This document shows, piece by piece, positions 34,579 to 45,400 of a stretch of 47,626 nt of DNA. Position 1 is the stretch's first letter. Each line of letters begins with the position of its first letter. Under the pieces are notes generated by a model. That model was not told where the DNA came from, did not search any database, and saw only the letters and a list, made by a program, of their open reading frames with translations. This DNA is from Marinomonas communis (GTDB lineage Bacteria > Pseudomonadota > Gammaproteobacteria > Pseudomonadales > Marinomonadaceae). A program made the translations under genes and the position numbers. The stretch is from contig NZ_SNZA01000007.1 of the NCBI RefSeq assembly GCF_004363305.1, forward strand, positions 108,838 through 156,463, given 5' to 3'.

Positions 34579-35223
34579 ATGCGCGTATTAGTAAGTTTAA
34601 TGTTGCTCGTAGGGTTGAGTGGGTGCACATCAAATGTTGTGATGTCGGGACGACAAGTCAGCAATATTGATCCTGACGCTATCATCACTCCTGAATCTCG
34701 CATCAAGGTCGAAAACATGGAGGTGGGCGACCCTCTTACCAACAAACGTTACATTGAAAATGTGATTCAAGCTTTCCACAGCCGTGGTTATCATAATATT
34801 GGCGCAAATCTTACCAAGCCAGATGTCATTGCACGCTTCTCACTGACTAACCAACAGCAAGTTAAGAAAGTTGAACAACCCATTTACCGGGAACGAGTCA
34901 CAGGTCACACAACCTCATGCTACAGCACAGGTGCGGACAAGCACCGCTGTGATACAAATGTTTATACCATGCCACATCTAGTTGGCTATGAAACACTTGA
35001 GCAGTCTGTGCTTGAGGCCAAAATGACACTGAAGTTGATCGATACTCAAAATCACTTATTACTTCAAAGCACCAGCTTCGTTACTCATCCCACTTGCTCT
35101 CGTTGGAAGCTCTATGAGTTCTTAGTTCAGCACTCCATCGCGCAGCTAGATTTCAAGCACCCCATGGATAAGCCCTTTAATGTTGAAATGCCTGAAGATT
35201 ATCAGTGTTCAGATGGGAACTAG
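34579..35223 (+). CDS. Hypothetical lipoprotein
   Basis: A 214-aa lipoprotein with lipobox LSGC (14-17). The ATG at 34579 has GGAG 7 nt upstream; the frame extends 22 codons upstream without support. The mature domain resembles DUF4136-type periplasmic lipoproteins (SNIDPDAIITPESRIKVENM, then a paired-strand FHSRGY...DVIARF motif). A Cys-containing loop (TTSCYSTGADKHRCDT) may form a disulfide. It is divergent from cysH. The function is unknown. Confidence 0.72.
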   Translation: MRVLVSLMLLVGLSGCTSNVVMSGRQVSNIDPDAIITPESRIKVENMEVGDPLTNKRYIENVIQAFHSRGYHNIGANLTKPDVIARFSLTNQQQVKKVEQPIYRERVTGHTTSCYSTGADKHRCDTNVYTMPHLVGYETLEQSVLEAKMTLKLIDTQNHLLLQSTSFVTHPTCSRWKLYEFLVQHSIAQLDFKHPMDKPFNVEMPEDYQCSDGN

Positions 35224-35420
35224 AGCGCCTTAGTTTAGGTTATTACAGCAGTCTGATATTCAACAAGCATCTAACCGCCGTTTCCTTTATAAGAAAACGT
35301 TATCATCCAGCCATCTCGCTTTCTCGTATGCATCTATACTGAACGTTAAGGGTGATTTCTAAACACAAAAAACCGTTCAGAAACATCTAACTAATTTAAG
35401 TCGAATACGAGGAGGACAGC

Positions 35421-36032
35421 ATGATTAATCATGTGTGGGGATTATTACACCATCCTGATCGAGAATGGCGAGAAATCAATAAAGAACACGAATCAGTCAG
35501 TCATATGTATGCTCATCATGTGTTGATTATGGCTGCCATTCCGGTTGTTAGTAGCTTTATTGGGACCACGCAAGTGGGATGGACGCTGAACGGCGAAGAA
35601 GGTGTAAAACTAAGCATCATGACCGCCCTTGGACTGGGGGTTTTGTTTTACGCCTTAATTTTGTTAGCGGTGGCGGGTGTTGGGTCAGCTATTCACGCTC
35701 TTTCAAGACAGTACTCTCATCGCCCCAGTCGAGCTGAAAGCATTGTGTTTGCAGGTTACATTGCCACACCAATGTTTTTAAGCGGGTTGTTCGCAATCTA
35801 CCCTATCGCTTGGTTGTGTGTATTGGCGGTTTGTATGGGGGTCGCTTACTCAGCGTTCTTACTTTACAAAGGCACGCCAAGATTTTTAGGTATCAGCCAT
35901 AAAGAAGGTTTCATCTTATCCACTGGTACACTGGGTATCGGCGTACTAGTACTTGAATTCCTGTTAGCCGTCGTCGTTCTACTCTGGAGCATGGGCTCTG
36001 AACACAGTCCTCTTTGGGCATTCTTTGGTTAA
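35421..36032 (+). CDS. Yip1-family membrane protein
   Basis: A 203-aa protein with about five membrane helices and the N-terminal segment NHVWGLLHHPDREWREI typical of bacterial Yip1/DUF1282-like proteins. An AGGAGGA ribosome-binding site lies just before the ATG. Its role in bacteria is unknown, possibly membrane organisation. It is monocistronic with its own terminator. Confidence 0.82.
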   Translation: MINHVWGLLHHPDREWREINKEHESVSHMYAHHVLIMAAIPVVSSFIGTTQVGWTLNGEEGVKLSIMTALGLGVLFYALILLAVAGVGSAIHALSRQYSHRPSRAESIVFAGYIATPMFLSGLFAIYPIAWLCVLAVCMGVAYSAFLLYKGTPRFLGISHKEGFILSTGTLGIGVLVLEFLLAVVVLLWSMGSEHSPLWAFFG

Positions 36033-36052
36033 TTGCACCGCCCCTAAAGCGC

Positions 36053-36104
36053 GAAAATAGGCCTACTTCGATTGATTTCATTGATCGACAGCAGGCCTTT
36101 TTCG
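36053..36104 (+). terminator. Terminator of the Yip1-family gene
   Basis: A compound hairpin: outer AGGCCT/AGGCCT (36059-36064, 36093-36098), inner TCGAT/ATCGA (36068-36072, 36084-36088), then a T5 run. Confidence 0.8.
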
Positions 36105-36217
36105 TTTAAGGCCTTTCTATAGCTCTACATACAATAAATTACTTTTGTATCACTGGTTTTGTGATTACCAAAATTTCCACAACTTCAAAGCCTTAGAGAC
36201 ACCTCATAAAGCTGTAC

Positions 36218-36361
36218 ATGACTCAGGGCGAGCAGCCGTCGCCGCAGCTGAGCAAGGCTCATCATGGTGATATGCTTAAACATCTTGATAAAATGGAGAC
36301 AGCGAGCTTGCAAGTGGTCGTCAACATTGAAGCCTTGATGGAAGAAATTAAGTCGGAATGA
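36218..36361 (+). CDS. Small hypothetical protein, 47 aa
   Basis: Not recognised. A 47-aa ORF (MTQGEQPSPQLSKAHHGDML...) that ends in an amphipathic helix (LDKMETASLQVVVNIEALME). It has no clear ribosome-binding site. A strong terminator 30 nt after its stop codon and natural codon use support a real gene or the 3' end of a decayed one. Confidence 0.4.
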   Translation: MTQGEQPSPQLSKAHHGDMLKHLDKMETASLQVVVNIEALMEEIKSE

Positions 36362-36391
36362 ACTTAATCCCTCAATAGGAGTCTCTAATAT

Positions 36392-36420
36392 AAGCGCTGA
36401 CCTAGATCAGCGCTTTTTTG
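36392..36420 (+). terminator. Terminator upstream of the mrp operon
   Basis: A 9-bp stem AAGCGCTGA/TCAGCGCTT with a 6-nt loop and T6. It isolates the mrp promoter region from the small ORF. Confidence 0.9.
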
Positions 36421-36556
36421 TAGCTGGCGCGCAAGACATTATTTTTGTTACTTTTTTCACACGTTTTTTTAAAGAAAATGTGCGCTGATCACGCTATCCT
36501 TACAAACTGTAGTTGATTGAGCAATCTTAGCGTCATGATAAGTTGCTAGTAAAAAT

Positions 36557-36597
36557 GGAGGCGATGGGTAACCTAACTATCTAGGCGACCTCGTAAA
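36557..36597 (+). promoter_or_regulatory. Structured 5' leader of the mrp operon (candidate riboswitch)
   Basis: GGAGGCGATGGGTAA, then CCTA/TAGG (36572-36575, 36582-36585), then GCGACCTCGTAA. GAGG (36558-36561) pairs with CCTC (36589-36592) to enclose an inner hairpin with purine-rich internal loops. It ends 10 nt before the mrpA ribosome-binding site. The compact shape and its position upstream of a cation antiporter operon recall the nhaA-type cation leader RNAs of proteobacteria, but I cannot confirm the class. Confidence 0.4.
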
Positions 36598-36620
36598 CAT
36601 GCTATGAAGGAGCAAATCCG

Positions 36621-39419
36621 TTGAATACCCTACTATGCATTCCCCTATTAGTACTACTGGGCACGCTCGTGCCACTCTGTAGTACCCGCTATAGCCGAAC
36701 CGCATGTGCATTTTTAACGGCTGCGCTACCAGCTATCGCACTGTTTCTTATCTTGCAAATGGCCCCAGCGATCCTTGATGGACAGCGTTTTCAAACCGCT
36801 ATTGATTGGGTACCAAGCTTAGGGCTTTCTTTGGCTTTTCGCTTGGATGGCCTAACTCTCTTATTTAGTTTGCTCATTCTTGGGATCGGCCTACTCGTTA
36901 TTCTCTACGCTCGATATTACTTATCGAGTAACGACAACATGGGTAAGTTTTACTGTTATCTGATTCTCTTCATGTTCGCCATGCTTGGTGTGGTGATGTC
37001 GGATAATCTGATTCAAATTTGGGTCTTCTGGGAGCTGACTAGTATTAGCTCCTTTTTACTGATTAGTTTCTGGGGCAATAAGAGTGAAGCGCGTAAAGGC
37101 GCACGTATGGCACTTACGATTACTGGCGCAGGCGGATTATTCCTTTTAGCCGGTTTGCTCATGCTTGGTAATGTGGTCGGTACGTTCGACTTGCAAACGG
37201 TGTTGGACAGTGGCGATATCATCCGCGCGCACAGTACGTACCCGATCATTACAGTGTTGATCTTAATCGGTGCGTTCACTAAGTCCGCTCAATTCCCGTT
37301 CCATTTTTGGCTGCCTAATGCCATGGCTGCGCCAACCCCTGTCAGCTCTTACCTACACTCTGCTACCATGGTAAAAGCTGGTATTTTCCTAATGGCTCGC
37401 TTTTACCCATCCCTTGCAGGAACCGATTTATGGTTCCTGATTGTCAGTATGACGGGGCTTGCGACCTTCCTGTTAGGTGGTTATTTAGCGCTGTTCCAAC
37501 ATGATCTAAAAGGCCTTTTAGCTAACTCTACGATCAGTCATTTAGGTTTGATCACTTTACTTCTGGGCATGGGATCCGATTTGGCGCTGGTGGCGGCCAT
37601 TTTCCATATCATTAACCATGCTACGTTTAAAGCGTCTTTGTTTATGGCGGCAGGCATCATTGATCATGAGTCTGGTTCAAGGGACATGCGCCAATTAAAC
37701 GGTTTATGGAAATACATGCCTTATACGGCAACGCTCGCGATGGTCGCCTCTTCTGCCATGGCAGGTGTTCCACTACTAAACGGTTTCTTGTCGAAAGAGA
37801 TGTTCTTTAACGAAGCATTGCACCAAGACTCTCTTGGTTCTCTTTCTTGGATGGTGCCAGTTTTAGCAACGTTAGGTGGCGTGTTTTCCGTAGCGTATTC
37901 TACCCGCTTCGTACACGATGTGTTCTTTAATGGTGAGCCGATTAACTTACCTAAAACACCGCATGAGCCACCACGCTACATGCGTGTCCCCGTTGAAATT
38001 CTTGTTGCCCTGTGTCTTTTGGTCGGTATATTCCCAAGCTGGATTGTCGGCGACTTATTGCAAAGTGCTTCCCTATCGGCTTTGAATGGACCTGTGCCAG
38101 AGTATAGCTTGGCGATTTGGCACGGCTTTAATATACCTCTGCTAATGAGTGTGATCGCTCTTTTAGGTGGTCTATTGGTGTATTACAACCGCCAGCATTT
38201 GTTTAAGTTCCAAGCACAATTCCCGACAAATGACCCTAAGGTCTTGTTTGAGCGTGCGATTCAACAATTGGTTGGTAAGGCCACGTGGCTCATTAACTTC
38301 TTTGAAAATGGTTCACTACAGCGCTATTTGTATTTCCTATTCATGTTCACGATTGTCATGAGTGCTTACCCACTTTTGGACCTAAACGCTACCGCAGGGC
38401 GACGCCCCGAGATCCCGGTTGACGCGCTATCCATTACGGGTGCAGCGCTACTGTCGATTGCTTCGCTAGCCACCGTTATTTGGCATCGTCGCCGGATGGT
38501 TGCTCTGCTGACTTTATCAGTGGTCGGTTTGATCGTAACCTTAGCGTTTGCTCGATTCTCGGCACCAGATTTGGCGTTAACTCAGTTATCTGTTGAAGTG
38601 GTCACCATCATATTGCTGATGCTTGCCTTGTTCTTTTTACCGCAAAAGACGCCGAAAGAGTCTAGTCCTCGACGAGTGGTTCGTGATTTAGGTATTTCGG
38701 CCATGATCGGTGGTATCGTCGGTACGGTTATTTACGCCTTAATGACCCGTCCGCTGGATACCATTTCGGACTTCTTTACTGAAAACAGTAAAACCGGTGG
38801 CGGTGGTACCAATGTGGTCAACGTGATCTTGGTCGACTTCCGTGGTTTCGATACGCTGGGTGAAATCACTGTATTGGGGATTGCGGCACTGGGTATCTTT
38901 AAGCTGATTGCTCGTATGCGTCTCTACATGCCATCGAGTAATGAACAAGGACGCCCTTGGTCAACTGATAGCCACCCTCTGATGCTGTCTGTTGTTTCGC
39001 AAAGCCTTCTACCTCTAGCACTTTTGGTATCTGCTTACATATTCTTGCGCGGACACAACATGCCAGGTGGTGGCTTTATTGCAGGCCTTATTACGTCAGT
39101 GGCAATCATCCAACAATATGTTGCTCACGGTGTAGACTGGATTAAAGAGCGTTTAAAACTGGATTATCAAATCATGATCGGCTCGGGCATCGGTATTGCT
39201 GCACTAACAGGCTTAGGAAGTTGGTTCTTTGATCGTCCGTTCTTAACGTCATGGTTTGACTATTTCTACCTACCTGTCATTGGTAAGTTTGAGCTTGCCA
39301 GTGCCATGCTCTTTGACCTAGGGGTTTACCTCACGGTTGTCGGAGCCACTATGTTAATTCTAGCGAACCTTGGTCAGTTAACGACCAGTGAACGTGCTAT
39401 TTTTGAGGAGGAGTCGTAA
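36621..39419 (+). CDS. mrpA: Mrp Na+/H+ antiporter subunit A (MrpA-MrpB fusion)
   Basis: A 932-aa membrane protein. Residues 1 to about 530 are the NuoL/MrpA proton-channel domain ([30 protein letters not shown] with the conserved Lys and Pro-Phe-His). A DUF4040-type segment follows (about 627-673, [13 protein letters not shown]). The C-terminal about 160 residues are an MnhB domain ([16 protein letters not shown]), so A and B are fused, as in the rhizobial PhaA. The TTG start has AAGGAG 8 nt upstream. It is the first gene of a six-gene operon, overlapping mrpC by one base. Confidence 0.95.
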   Translation: MNTLLCIPLLVLLGTLVPLCSTRYSRTACAFLTAALPAIALFLILQMAPAILDGQRFQTAIDWVPSLGLSLAFRLDGLTLLFSLLILGIGLLVILYARYYLSSNDNMGKFYCYLILFMFAMLGVVMSDNLIQIWVFWELTSISSFLLISFWGNKSEARKGARMALTITGAGGLFLLAGLLMLGNVVGTFDLQTVLDSGDIIRAHSTYPIITVLILIGAFTKSAQFPFHFWLPNAMAAPTPVSSYLHSATMVKAGIFLMARFYPSLAGTDLWFLIVSMTGLATFLLGGYLALFQHDLKGLLANSTISHLGLITLLLGMGSDLALVAAIFHIINHATFKASLFMAAGIIDHESGSRDMRQLNGLWKYMPYTATLAMVASSAMAGVPLLNGFLSKEMFFNEALHQDSLGSLSWMVPVLATLGGVFSVAYSTRFVHDVFFNGEPINLPKTPHEPPRYMRVPVEILVALCLLVGIFPSWIVGDLLQSASLSALNGPVPEYSLAIWHGFNIPLLMSVIALLGGLLVYYNRQHLFKFQAQFPTNDPKVLFERAIQQLVGKATWLINFFENGSLQRYLYFLFMFTIVMSAYPLLDLNATAGRRPEIPVDALSITGAALLSIASLATVIWHRRRMVALLTLSVVGLIVTLAFARFSAPDLALTQLSVEVVTIILLMLALFFLPQKTPKESSPRRVVRDLGISAMIGGIVGTVIYALMTRPLDTISDFFTENSKTGGGGTNVVNVILVDFRGFDTLGEITVLGIAALGIFKLIARMRLYMPSSNEQGRPWSTDSHPLMLSVVSQSLLPLALLVSAYIFLRGHNMPGGGFIAGLITSVAIIQQYVAHGVDWIKERLKLDYQIMIGSGIGIAALTGLGSWFFDRPFLTSWFDYFYLPVIGKFELASAMLFDLGVYLTVVGATMLILANLGQLTTSERAIFEEES

Positions 39420-39784
39420 TGGAAGGCATCTACGCTTTTTGTGTGGGCCTAATGACAGCCTGCGGAATTTTTCTGACGCTACGAGGAAGAACCTTTTCCG
39501 TCGTCGTTGGTTTGACGTTGCTTTCCTATGCCGTCAACTTGTTCCTATTTGCCAGTGGCCGTTTAAAACTGGATGCAGCAGCGGTACTCGGTATGTCCGA
39601 AGACTACGGTGATCCACTTCCTCAAGCATTGGTGTTGACTGCTATCGTAATTGGCTTCGCAATGACTGCATTTGCGGTCATCTTGGCTATGCGTGCACGA
39701 GCGGATTTAGGTAATGACCATGTTGATGGCCGCATACCTCAGACAAAAGAAGAAGTTCGCCAGAAGTCAGGAGGCCAGCGCTAA
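39419..39784 (+). CDS. mrpC: Mrp antiporter subunit C
   Basis: A 121-aa NuoK-like protein with three membrane helices; the central helix has GLTLLSYAVNLFLFASG and the third is preceded by the conserved DPLPQALVLTAIVIG segment (about 63-77). It assembles with MrpA and MrpD. The start codon shares one base with the mrpA stop codon (TAATG). Confidence 0.94.
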   Translation: MEGIYAFCVGLMTACGIFLTLRGRTFSVVVGLTLLSYAVNLFLFASGRLKLDAAAVLGMSEDYGDPLPQALVLTAIVIGFAMTAFAVILAMRARADLGNDHVDGRIPQTKEEVRQKSGGQR

Positions 39785-41311
39785 ATGCAGCACCTTAGTA
39801 TTCTTCCCATTTTACTGCCTTTGTTTACTGGCGCGTTATTGCTACTACCGCCTTTTTCTAAAACATTGCAACGCCAACGAGTTTTATCAATTGTATCGAT
39901 GCTACTTCAGGTAATTGTTGGTTTTGCTCTGGTTTTATGGGTTCAAACAGAAGGTATTACACAGTACATCCTTGGTAACTGGCGCCCACCTTTTGGCATC
40001 GTATTAGTGGCTGATCCGATGTCCAGCATCATGGTCGCCGTGACCAACTTCTTGGCGTTCTCAGCTCTATGTTATGCCACAGGCTCTCACGATAAAGCAG
40101 GCGGCTACTTTTATCCGCTGTTTATGTTTCAAGTAATGGGTATCAATGGTGCATTCCTAACCGGCGATGTATTTAACCTCTTCGTATTCTTTGAGGTGCT
40201 GCTTATTGCTTCTTACGCATTACTGGTTCACGGTGGCGGAAAGCAGAAAACTCAGGCAACGATTCACTATGTCGTCTTAAACTTAGCAGGTTCAAGTGTA
40301 TTCCTATTCGGCTTAGGAATTTTATATGGCACGTTAGGCACATTGAACATTGCTGATATGGCTCAGAAAGTCTCTGAACTCGAAGGCAGTGTTGCCATTC
40401 TGGCCAAGATCGGTGCTTTGCTACTATTAGCTGTGTTTGGTCTTAAATCGGCCATGCTACCTCTGCATTTTTGGCTGCCAAAAACCTACTCCAGTGCCAG
40501 TGCTCCCGTAGCCGCTATTTTTGCGGTGATGACCAAAGTGGGTATTTACAGCATTCTACGCATCCATGGCGTGGTGTTTGGAGATGAAGCGGGAGAGTTA
40601 GCGAATATTGCCCAATCTTGGATTTGGCCACTCGCTTTATTGACGATCACCGTAGGTACCATTGGCGCTTTAGCAAGTCCAAGTTTAAAGCTATTAACAG
40701 CTAATTTAGTGGTGCTATCAGCCGGTACGTTATTGGTTTGTACCGCCATTCAAAGTGAAGCGGCAACCAGCGCTGCTCTTTACTACATGGTACACAGTAC
40801 TTTAGTTGCTGGGGGAATGTTCCTTCTAGCGGATATGATCTCTCGACAACGGGGTAAAGCAGAAGATCGTTTTGTGGTTGCTAAGAAAATGGATAACCCT
40901 GTCTTCCTGGGAATATTCTTTGCTATTGCAGCGATTGCTGTAATTGGTATGCCACCTTTTTCTGGCTTCATTGGCAAAGTAATGGTGCTACAGTCTGTTC
41001 AGTCCGCTGCTGAGCAAATCTGGGTATGGCCGATTCTATTACTTAGCAGCTTAGGTGCCTTGATTGCACTATCACGCGCTGGGACAACGCTCTTTTGGCG
41101 CTACTCGGCCGGCAAACAGCCTGAAGCCGCTCAACCTATTCACCTTGGTGAGTGGCTAGGTGTCGTACTGCTACTGTCCGCTTCACCATTGTTAGCTCTA
41201 TTTGCTGGGCCTCTATCCGAATTGGCAAATGATGCGGCAGCATTTTTGCATGACCCTAGGCTATCAGTAGAAGCCCTGTTAACCAGCCCTTTGGCTGAAG
41301 GAGGCTTTTAA
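39785..41311 (+). CDS. mrpD: Mrp antiporter subunit D
   Basis: A 508-aa NuoM/N-like proton channel subunit with about 14 helices. FEVLLIASYALLVHGG, the LKSAMLPLHFWLPKTYSSA segment (conserved Lys, HFWLP) and GMPPFSGFIGK are family hallmarks. It starts immediately after the mrpC stop codon. Confidence 0.95.
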   Translation: MQHLSILPILLPLFTGALLLLPPFSKTLQRQRVLSIVSMLLQVIVGFALVLWVQTEGITQYILGNWRPPFGIVLVADPMSSIMVAVTNFLAFSALCYATGSHDKAGGYFYPLFMFQVMGINGAFLTGDVFNLFVFFEVLLIASYALLVHGGGKQKTQATIHYVVLNLAGSSVFLFGLGILYGTLGTLNIADMAQKVSELEGSVAILAKIGALLLLAVFGLKSAMLPLHFWLPKTYSSASAPVAAIFAVMTKVGIYSILRIHGVVFGDEAGELANIAQSWIWPLALLTITVGTIGALASPSLKLLTANLVVLSAGTLLVCTAIQSEAATSAALYYMVHSTLVAGGMFLLADMISRQRGKAEDRFVVAKKMDNPVFLGIFFAIAAIAVIGMPPFSGFIGKVMVLQSVQSAAEQIWVWPILLLSSLGALIALSRAGTTLFWRYSAGKQPEAAQPIHLGEWLGVVLLLSASPLLALFAGPLSELANDAAAFLHDPRLSVEALLTSPLAEGGF

Positions 41312-41313
41312 TC

Positions 41314-41799
41314 ATGAAATTATTCCCAATGCCATTTCACAGCTTACTGCTGTTTAGCGTTTGGTTACTAATGAATAACTCCATCAGTCCGGGCCACATT
41401 GTCTTGGCAACCTTCTTTGCGATCAGCATTCCGTTGCTGGTCAACTCAATGCGAGATGAGCAACCTAAGATACTTAAGCCGTGGCTCGCGCTACGCTATT
41501 TCTTTATGGTGCTAAAAGACATCTTAGTGGCGAATATGCAGGTAGCAGTACTCGTACTTGGGCCGATTCGCAAGTTGCAGCCTGGTTTTGTTGCAATCCC
41601 GCTTGATCTAACATCAGATGTTGGTATCACAGTCTTGGCAAGTACGGTTTCCTTAACTCCTGGCACCGTGAGTGTAGAAGTATCAGAGGACAAATGCTGG
41701 TTGTATGTTCACGCTCTTCATCTGGATAACGAGCAAGACCTTATTGACGAAGTTAAACAGCGTTACGAACAACCTATTAAGGAGATCCTAGGATGCTAA
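41314..41799 (+). CDS. mrpE: Mrp antiporter subunit E
   Basis: A 161-aa protein with N-terminal hydrophobic helices and a cytoplasmic domain. SLTPGTVSVEVSEDKCWLYVHAL (about 110-132) is the MrpE signature. It starts 2 bp after mrpD and overlaps mrpF by 7 bp. Confidence 0.94.
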   Translation: MKLFPMPFHSLLLFSVWLLMNNSISPGHIVLATFFAISIPLLVNSMRDEQPKILKPWLALRYFFMVLKDILVANMQVAVLVLGPIRKLQPGFVAIPLDLTSDVGITVLASTVSLTPGTVSVEVSEDKCWLYVHALHLDNEQDLIDEVKQRYEQPIKEILGC

Positions 41800-42062
41800 G
41801 TTGGGCTTTATTTTTCGTCACCATCTGTATCTGTGTGGCTCTATTTTTAAATTTATGGCGCTTGTTAGTAGGGCCTCATGTTTCCGACCGTATTATGGCG
41901 CTGGACACTATGTACATTAATGCCATCGCTTTGCTTATGCTGTACGGCATTTATATGGAAACGAGCCTTTACTTTGAAGCAGCTTTGTTGATTGCCATGC
42001 TTGGTTTTGTCAGCACCTCCGCTTTGTGTAAGTACTTACTACGCGGCGATATCATCGAATAA
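41793..42062 (+). CDS. mrpF: Mrp antiporter subunit F
   Basis: An 89-aa protein with three helices and the motif LLVGPHVSDRIMALDTMYINAIALLML (Asp in helix 2). It overlaps mrpE by 7 bp, indicating translational coupling. Confidence 0.94.
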   Translation: MLSWALFFVTICICVALFLNLWRLLVGPHVSDRIMALDTMYINAIALLMLYGIYMETSLYFEAALLIAMLGFVSTSALCKYLLRGDIIE

Positions 42063-42074
42063 ACGGAGAGTTTC

Positions 42075-42452
42075 ATGTCTTTTTATGTTGAACTGGTTAT
42101 AAGCATTTTATTGGTGGTGGGAGGAGTGTTTCTCCTAATTGGATCCATCGGCCTTGCGCGACTACCGGATATTTTTACGCGTCTGCACGGACCAACAAAA
42201 GCGACAACTCTTGGTATTACAGGTGTACTGCTTGCTTCTCTGGTCTATCAATCTATCAACCAAGGCTCCTTCTCTGTATCAGAGCTTTTGATCACGTTAT
42301 TCTTACTTATCACAGCGCCAGTGGCAGCCAATATGATTGCGAAGACAGCGCTACACAGAGAAAATCCAGCTATCCCACGCACCTCAGGACAATCTTTACT
42401 AACAAAGATCCGTAACCGCGAAAGTGCACTGGAGACAACAGATAAAGATTAA
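42075..42452 (+). CDS. mrpG: Mrp antiporter subunit G
   Basis: A 125-aa protein with three helices and the MrpG signature GSIGLARLPDIFTRLHGPTKATTLG (about 23-47). It is the last gene of the operon; its stop codon overlaps the convergent Amt-fusion gene by 4 bp and no terminator is visible between them. Confidence 0.94.
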   Translation: MSFYVELVISILLVVGGVFLLIGSIGLARLPDIFTRLHGPTKATTLGITGVLLASLVYQSINQGSFSVSELLITLFLLITAPVAANMIAKTALHRENPAIPRTSGQSLLTKIRNRESALETTDKD

Positions 42453-45400
42453 CTAACCCTAATATCCGTATGAGATTGCTGCGCTTTTAAAATCACTCGC
42501 GCAGCAGTCTCAGATAAGGGCCTGTCGTAGTAATACCCTTGATGTAAGTAGCAGCCTAGCTGGTTTAAAACCTCTGCCTGCTGACTTGTCTCCACCCCTT
42601 CCGCAATAACGTTCAACTCAAGGTTTTGAGCCAATTGCACTACGGCTTCGCAGATTTTATCGCCTTCTGCCTGATCGCCAATTTCACACACGAACGACTT
42701 ATCAATCTTCAACGTATCTAAAGGCAGTCGTTTTAGATAGTGCAATGAGGAATAACCAGTGCCAAAGTCATCAACTGAAATTTCAACCCCCAGCGCTTTT
42801 AAGCCAGCCATGATTTCTATACATAACGCCATGTCATGAATAAAAACCCCCTCGGTAATTTCAATCTTGATCAGATTACCCGGCACCTCATAACGTTTTA
42901 GCAGATCCGTAATAAACGCAAGAAAGCCTTCAGAAATAAAGTGTCTACCTGAGATGTTCACTGCTATCGGCGTCGCCGTAATACCAGACTCCAGCCAATT
43001 CACCTGTGTTTGCAGCGTTTTCTCTAAGACCCACTCTCCAATTCGACAAATCAAGTTGGACTCTTCCGCCAGAGGCACAAAATCCATAGGGCCGATTAAA
43101 CCTTTTTCTGGGTGCTGCCATCGGATTAGCGCTTCAAAACCAAACACGGCCCCTGATCGAGTGTCTATTTGAGGTTGGAACACTAAATAGAACTGATCAC
43201 AGTCTAATGCCTTTTGCACCTCTTGCTCTTTCTGAAAGTGGCTCGTGACTTCCTTCGCCATATGGGGCTGGAAGAACTTTGCATTATCACGACCATTTTG
43301 CTTGGCCCAATACATCGCCATATCAGCCTGTTGAATCAGTGTTTCAGCGTCATGATGCACGTTACTCAAAGCAATACCGATACTCGTACCCACTTTGACT
43401 GGTTTTTCCAACAACATAACTGGCTCATGCATAATATCCAGGATGGCCTCTGACAGTGCACTCACTCGCGCTTCTGTCACTGTCTCTGTAAGCATAATCA
43501 GAAACTCATCACCGCCCCACCTTGCAATAATGTCACTCTTCAGCACTGTCTGAGTCAGACGGTCAGCCACTTCACAAAGCAATTCATCGCCAGCTTTATG
43601 CCCTAATGTATCGTTGATGATCTTGAACTTGTCCAAATCTAGAAACAGTAATGCAACTCTCGTTTGACGTTCTTTGGCATTATGTAGAGCGCGCTCTAGC
43701 TGCTCTGTCATATAGGTACGATTGAACAAACTGGTCAGCGGATCACTGTAAGCAAGGAAGCGCAATTTTTGCTGTAGCTTCACGTGCCTCGTCACATCTC
43801 GAATATGAAGCGTAAACTCTTGCAAGCCGCCCTGCTCATTAGCCGCTTTGGTAATCGCTATTTCTACAGGGAAAATCTGTTGATCTCCTCGCTGTAGCTG
43901 AAAGTGGTTACGGCGATTAATGAGCCAACCACCAGAAGTAGAAAAGCCTGTGTCTAGGCTATTCAAAATGCTCGCTTGATCTTTTTCTGGAACGAATAAA
44001 TCAATAAAGCTTTCACCTTCAACCTGACGTTTTAGGACACCAAACGTTCTCTCTGCAGCAGGATTATATTCCATGATTATCCCGTCGCTATTAATCGTAA
44101 CAATACAATCCATTGAAGAATCAAGAATGGCCGATTTGCGCATCTCACTTTCTTTGAAGCGACTGAGGGCATCGTCTCGTGATGTGATTTCTTGAGTGAC
44201 TCGATCAATCACTTGATTATATTGTTTGGCTATTTGGCCCACTTCTGTAAAAGGCTCTTCAGGAACGTGTTGTGAGAAATCAGCTTTATTTTCCTGATAC
44301 TGCATGGAATTAAGTAAGTCGATAAGCTCTGTCGTGGCGCGGTGTTCTGCGATATTTAGACCTTGTTCTTCATAGTCCTTAGATACCCGTAGCGAAACAA
44401 ATAGACCAACGACTTTCAGCAGTAGGTATGAAACCGCCACACAGTATAAGCCAGTACAAAGAATACCGATCACTTGGCTTTGAAGTTGCTCTAGGCGTGT
44501 TAACCCCGTTCCAATAAGCGCTAGATCTCCAAAAATGGCAACCGCTAAGGTTCCCCAAATACCTGCAAAAAGGTGCGCTGGCACTACATCTAACGCATCG
44601 TCTAGCTTGCAGCGCTCCATCATATAACTACCAAGCACCGTAATGACGCCGCTGATAAAACCAATTATGATTGCATCACTCGTGGATACGACATGACAGC
44701 CAGCAGTAATACCAACCAAACCAGCAATCACACCATTTAATAGCTGTGATACGTCAACATAGCGCTTATGAATAAAGAATAGGAAACTGGCACCAATCCC
44801 TCCCCAGACAGCAGAAACGAAAGTATTCAACAATATATGAGGGACCGCTTCGGTTAAGCTGAGTGTACTGCCGCCATTAAAGCCAACCCAACCTAGCCAA
44901 ATCAGTAATACACCAAGACCAGAGAGGGGCAAGTTACTCCCCTGGGGCAAGTGAATCCCTTGTTCAAACCTTCGTATTCTTGGCCCGATCAATATGATCG
45001 CCACCAAAGCAACCCAGCCGCCCACAGAGTGCACGACAGTCGAACCTGCAAAATCAACAAACCCTAAAGACTCTAACCAACCTTGAGACTCACTTTGAAA
45101 AATACCATTCCACGCCCAATGCCCGACAATAGGATAAATCGCTGCACTCAAAATGATGGTAATAATGACATAGCCAATGAATGACATACGCTCGGCAACC
45201 GCTCCCGATACAAGGGTTGCTGCGGTGCCACAGAACATCATTTGAAAAAGGAAAAAAGCGATTTCTTTAGAGGATGCTCCATCACCAAACATGAAATCAG
45301 AAAGGCCAAAAAAACCTTGGTAGGAAGCCCCAAACATGAGGCCAAACCCTAAAATATTGAACACCGCTGAAGAAATAATGAAATCAGAAATATTCTTCGC

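Noticed and set aside
33738..34745. The full 335-codon frame as CysH
   Set aside because: The first 130 codons lack family similarity and a ribosome-binding site, and they overlap the divergent lipoprotein gene and the shared promoter region.
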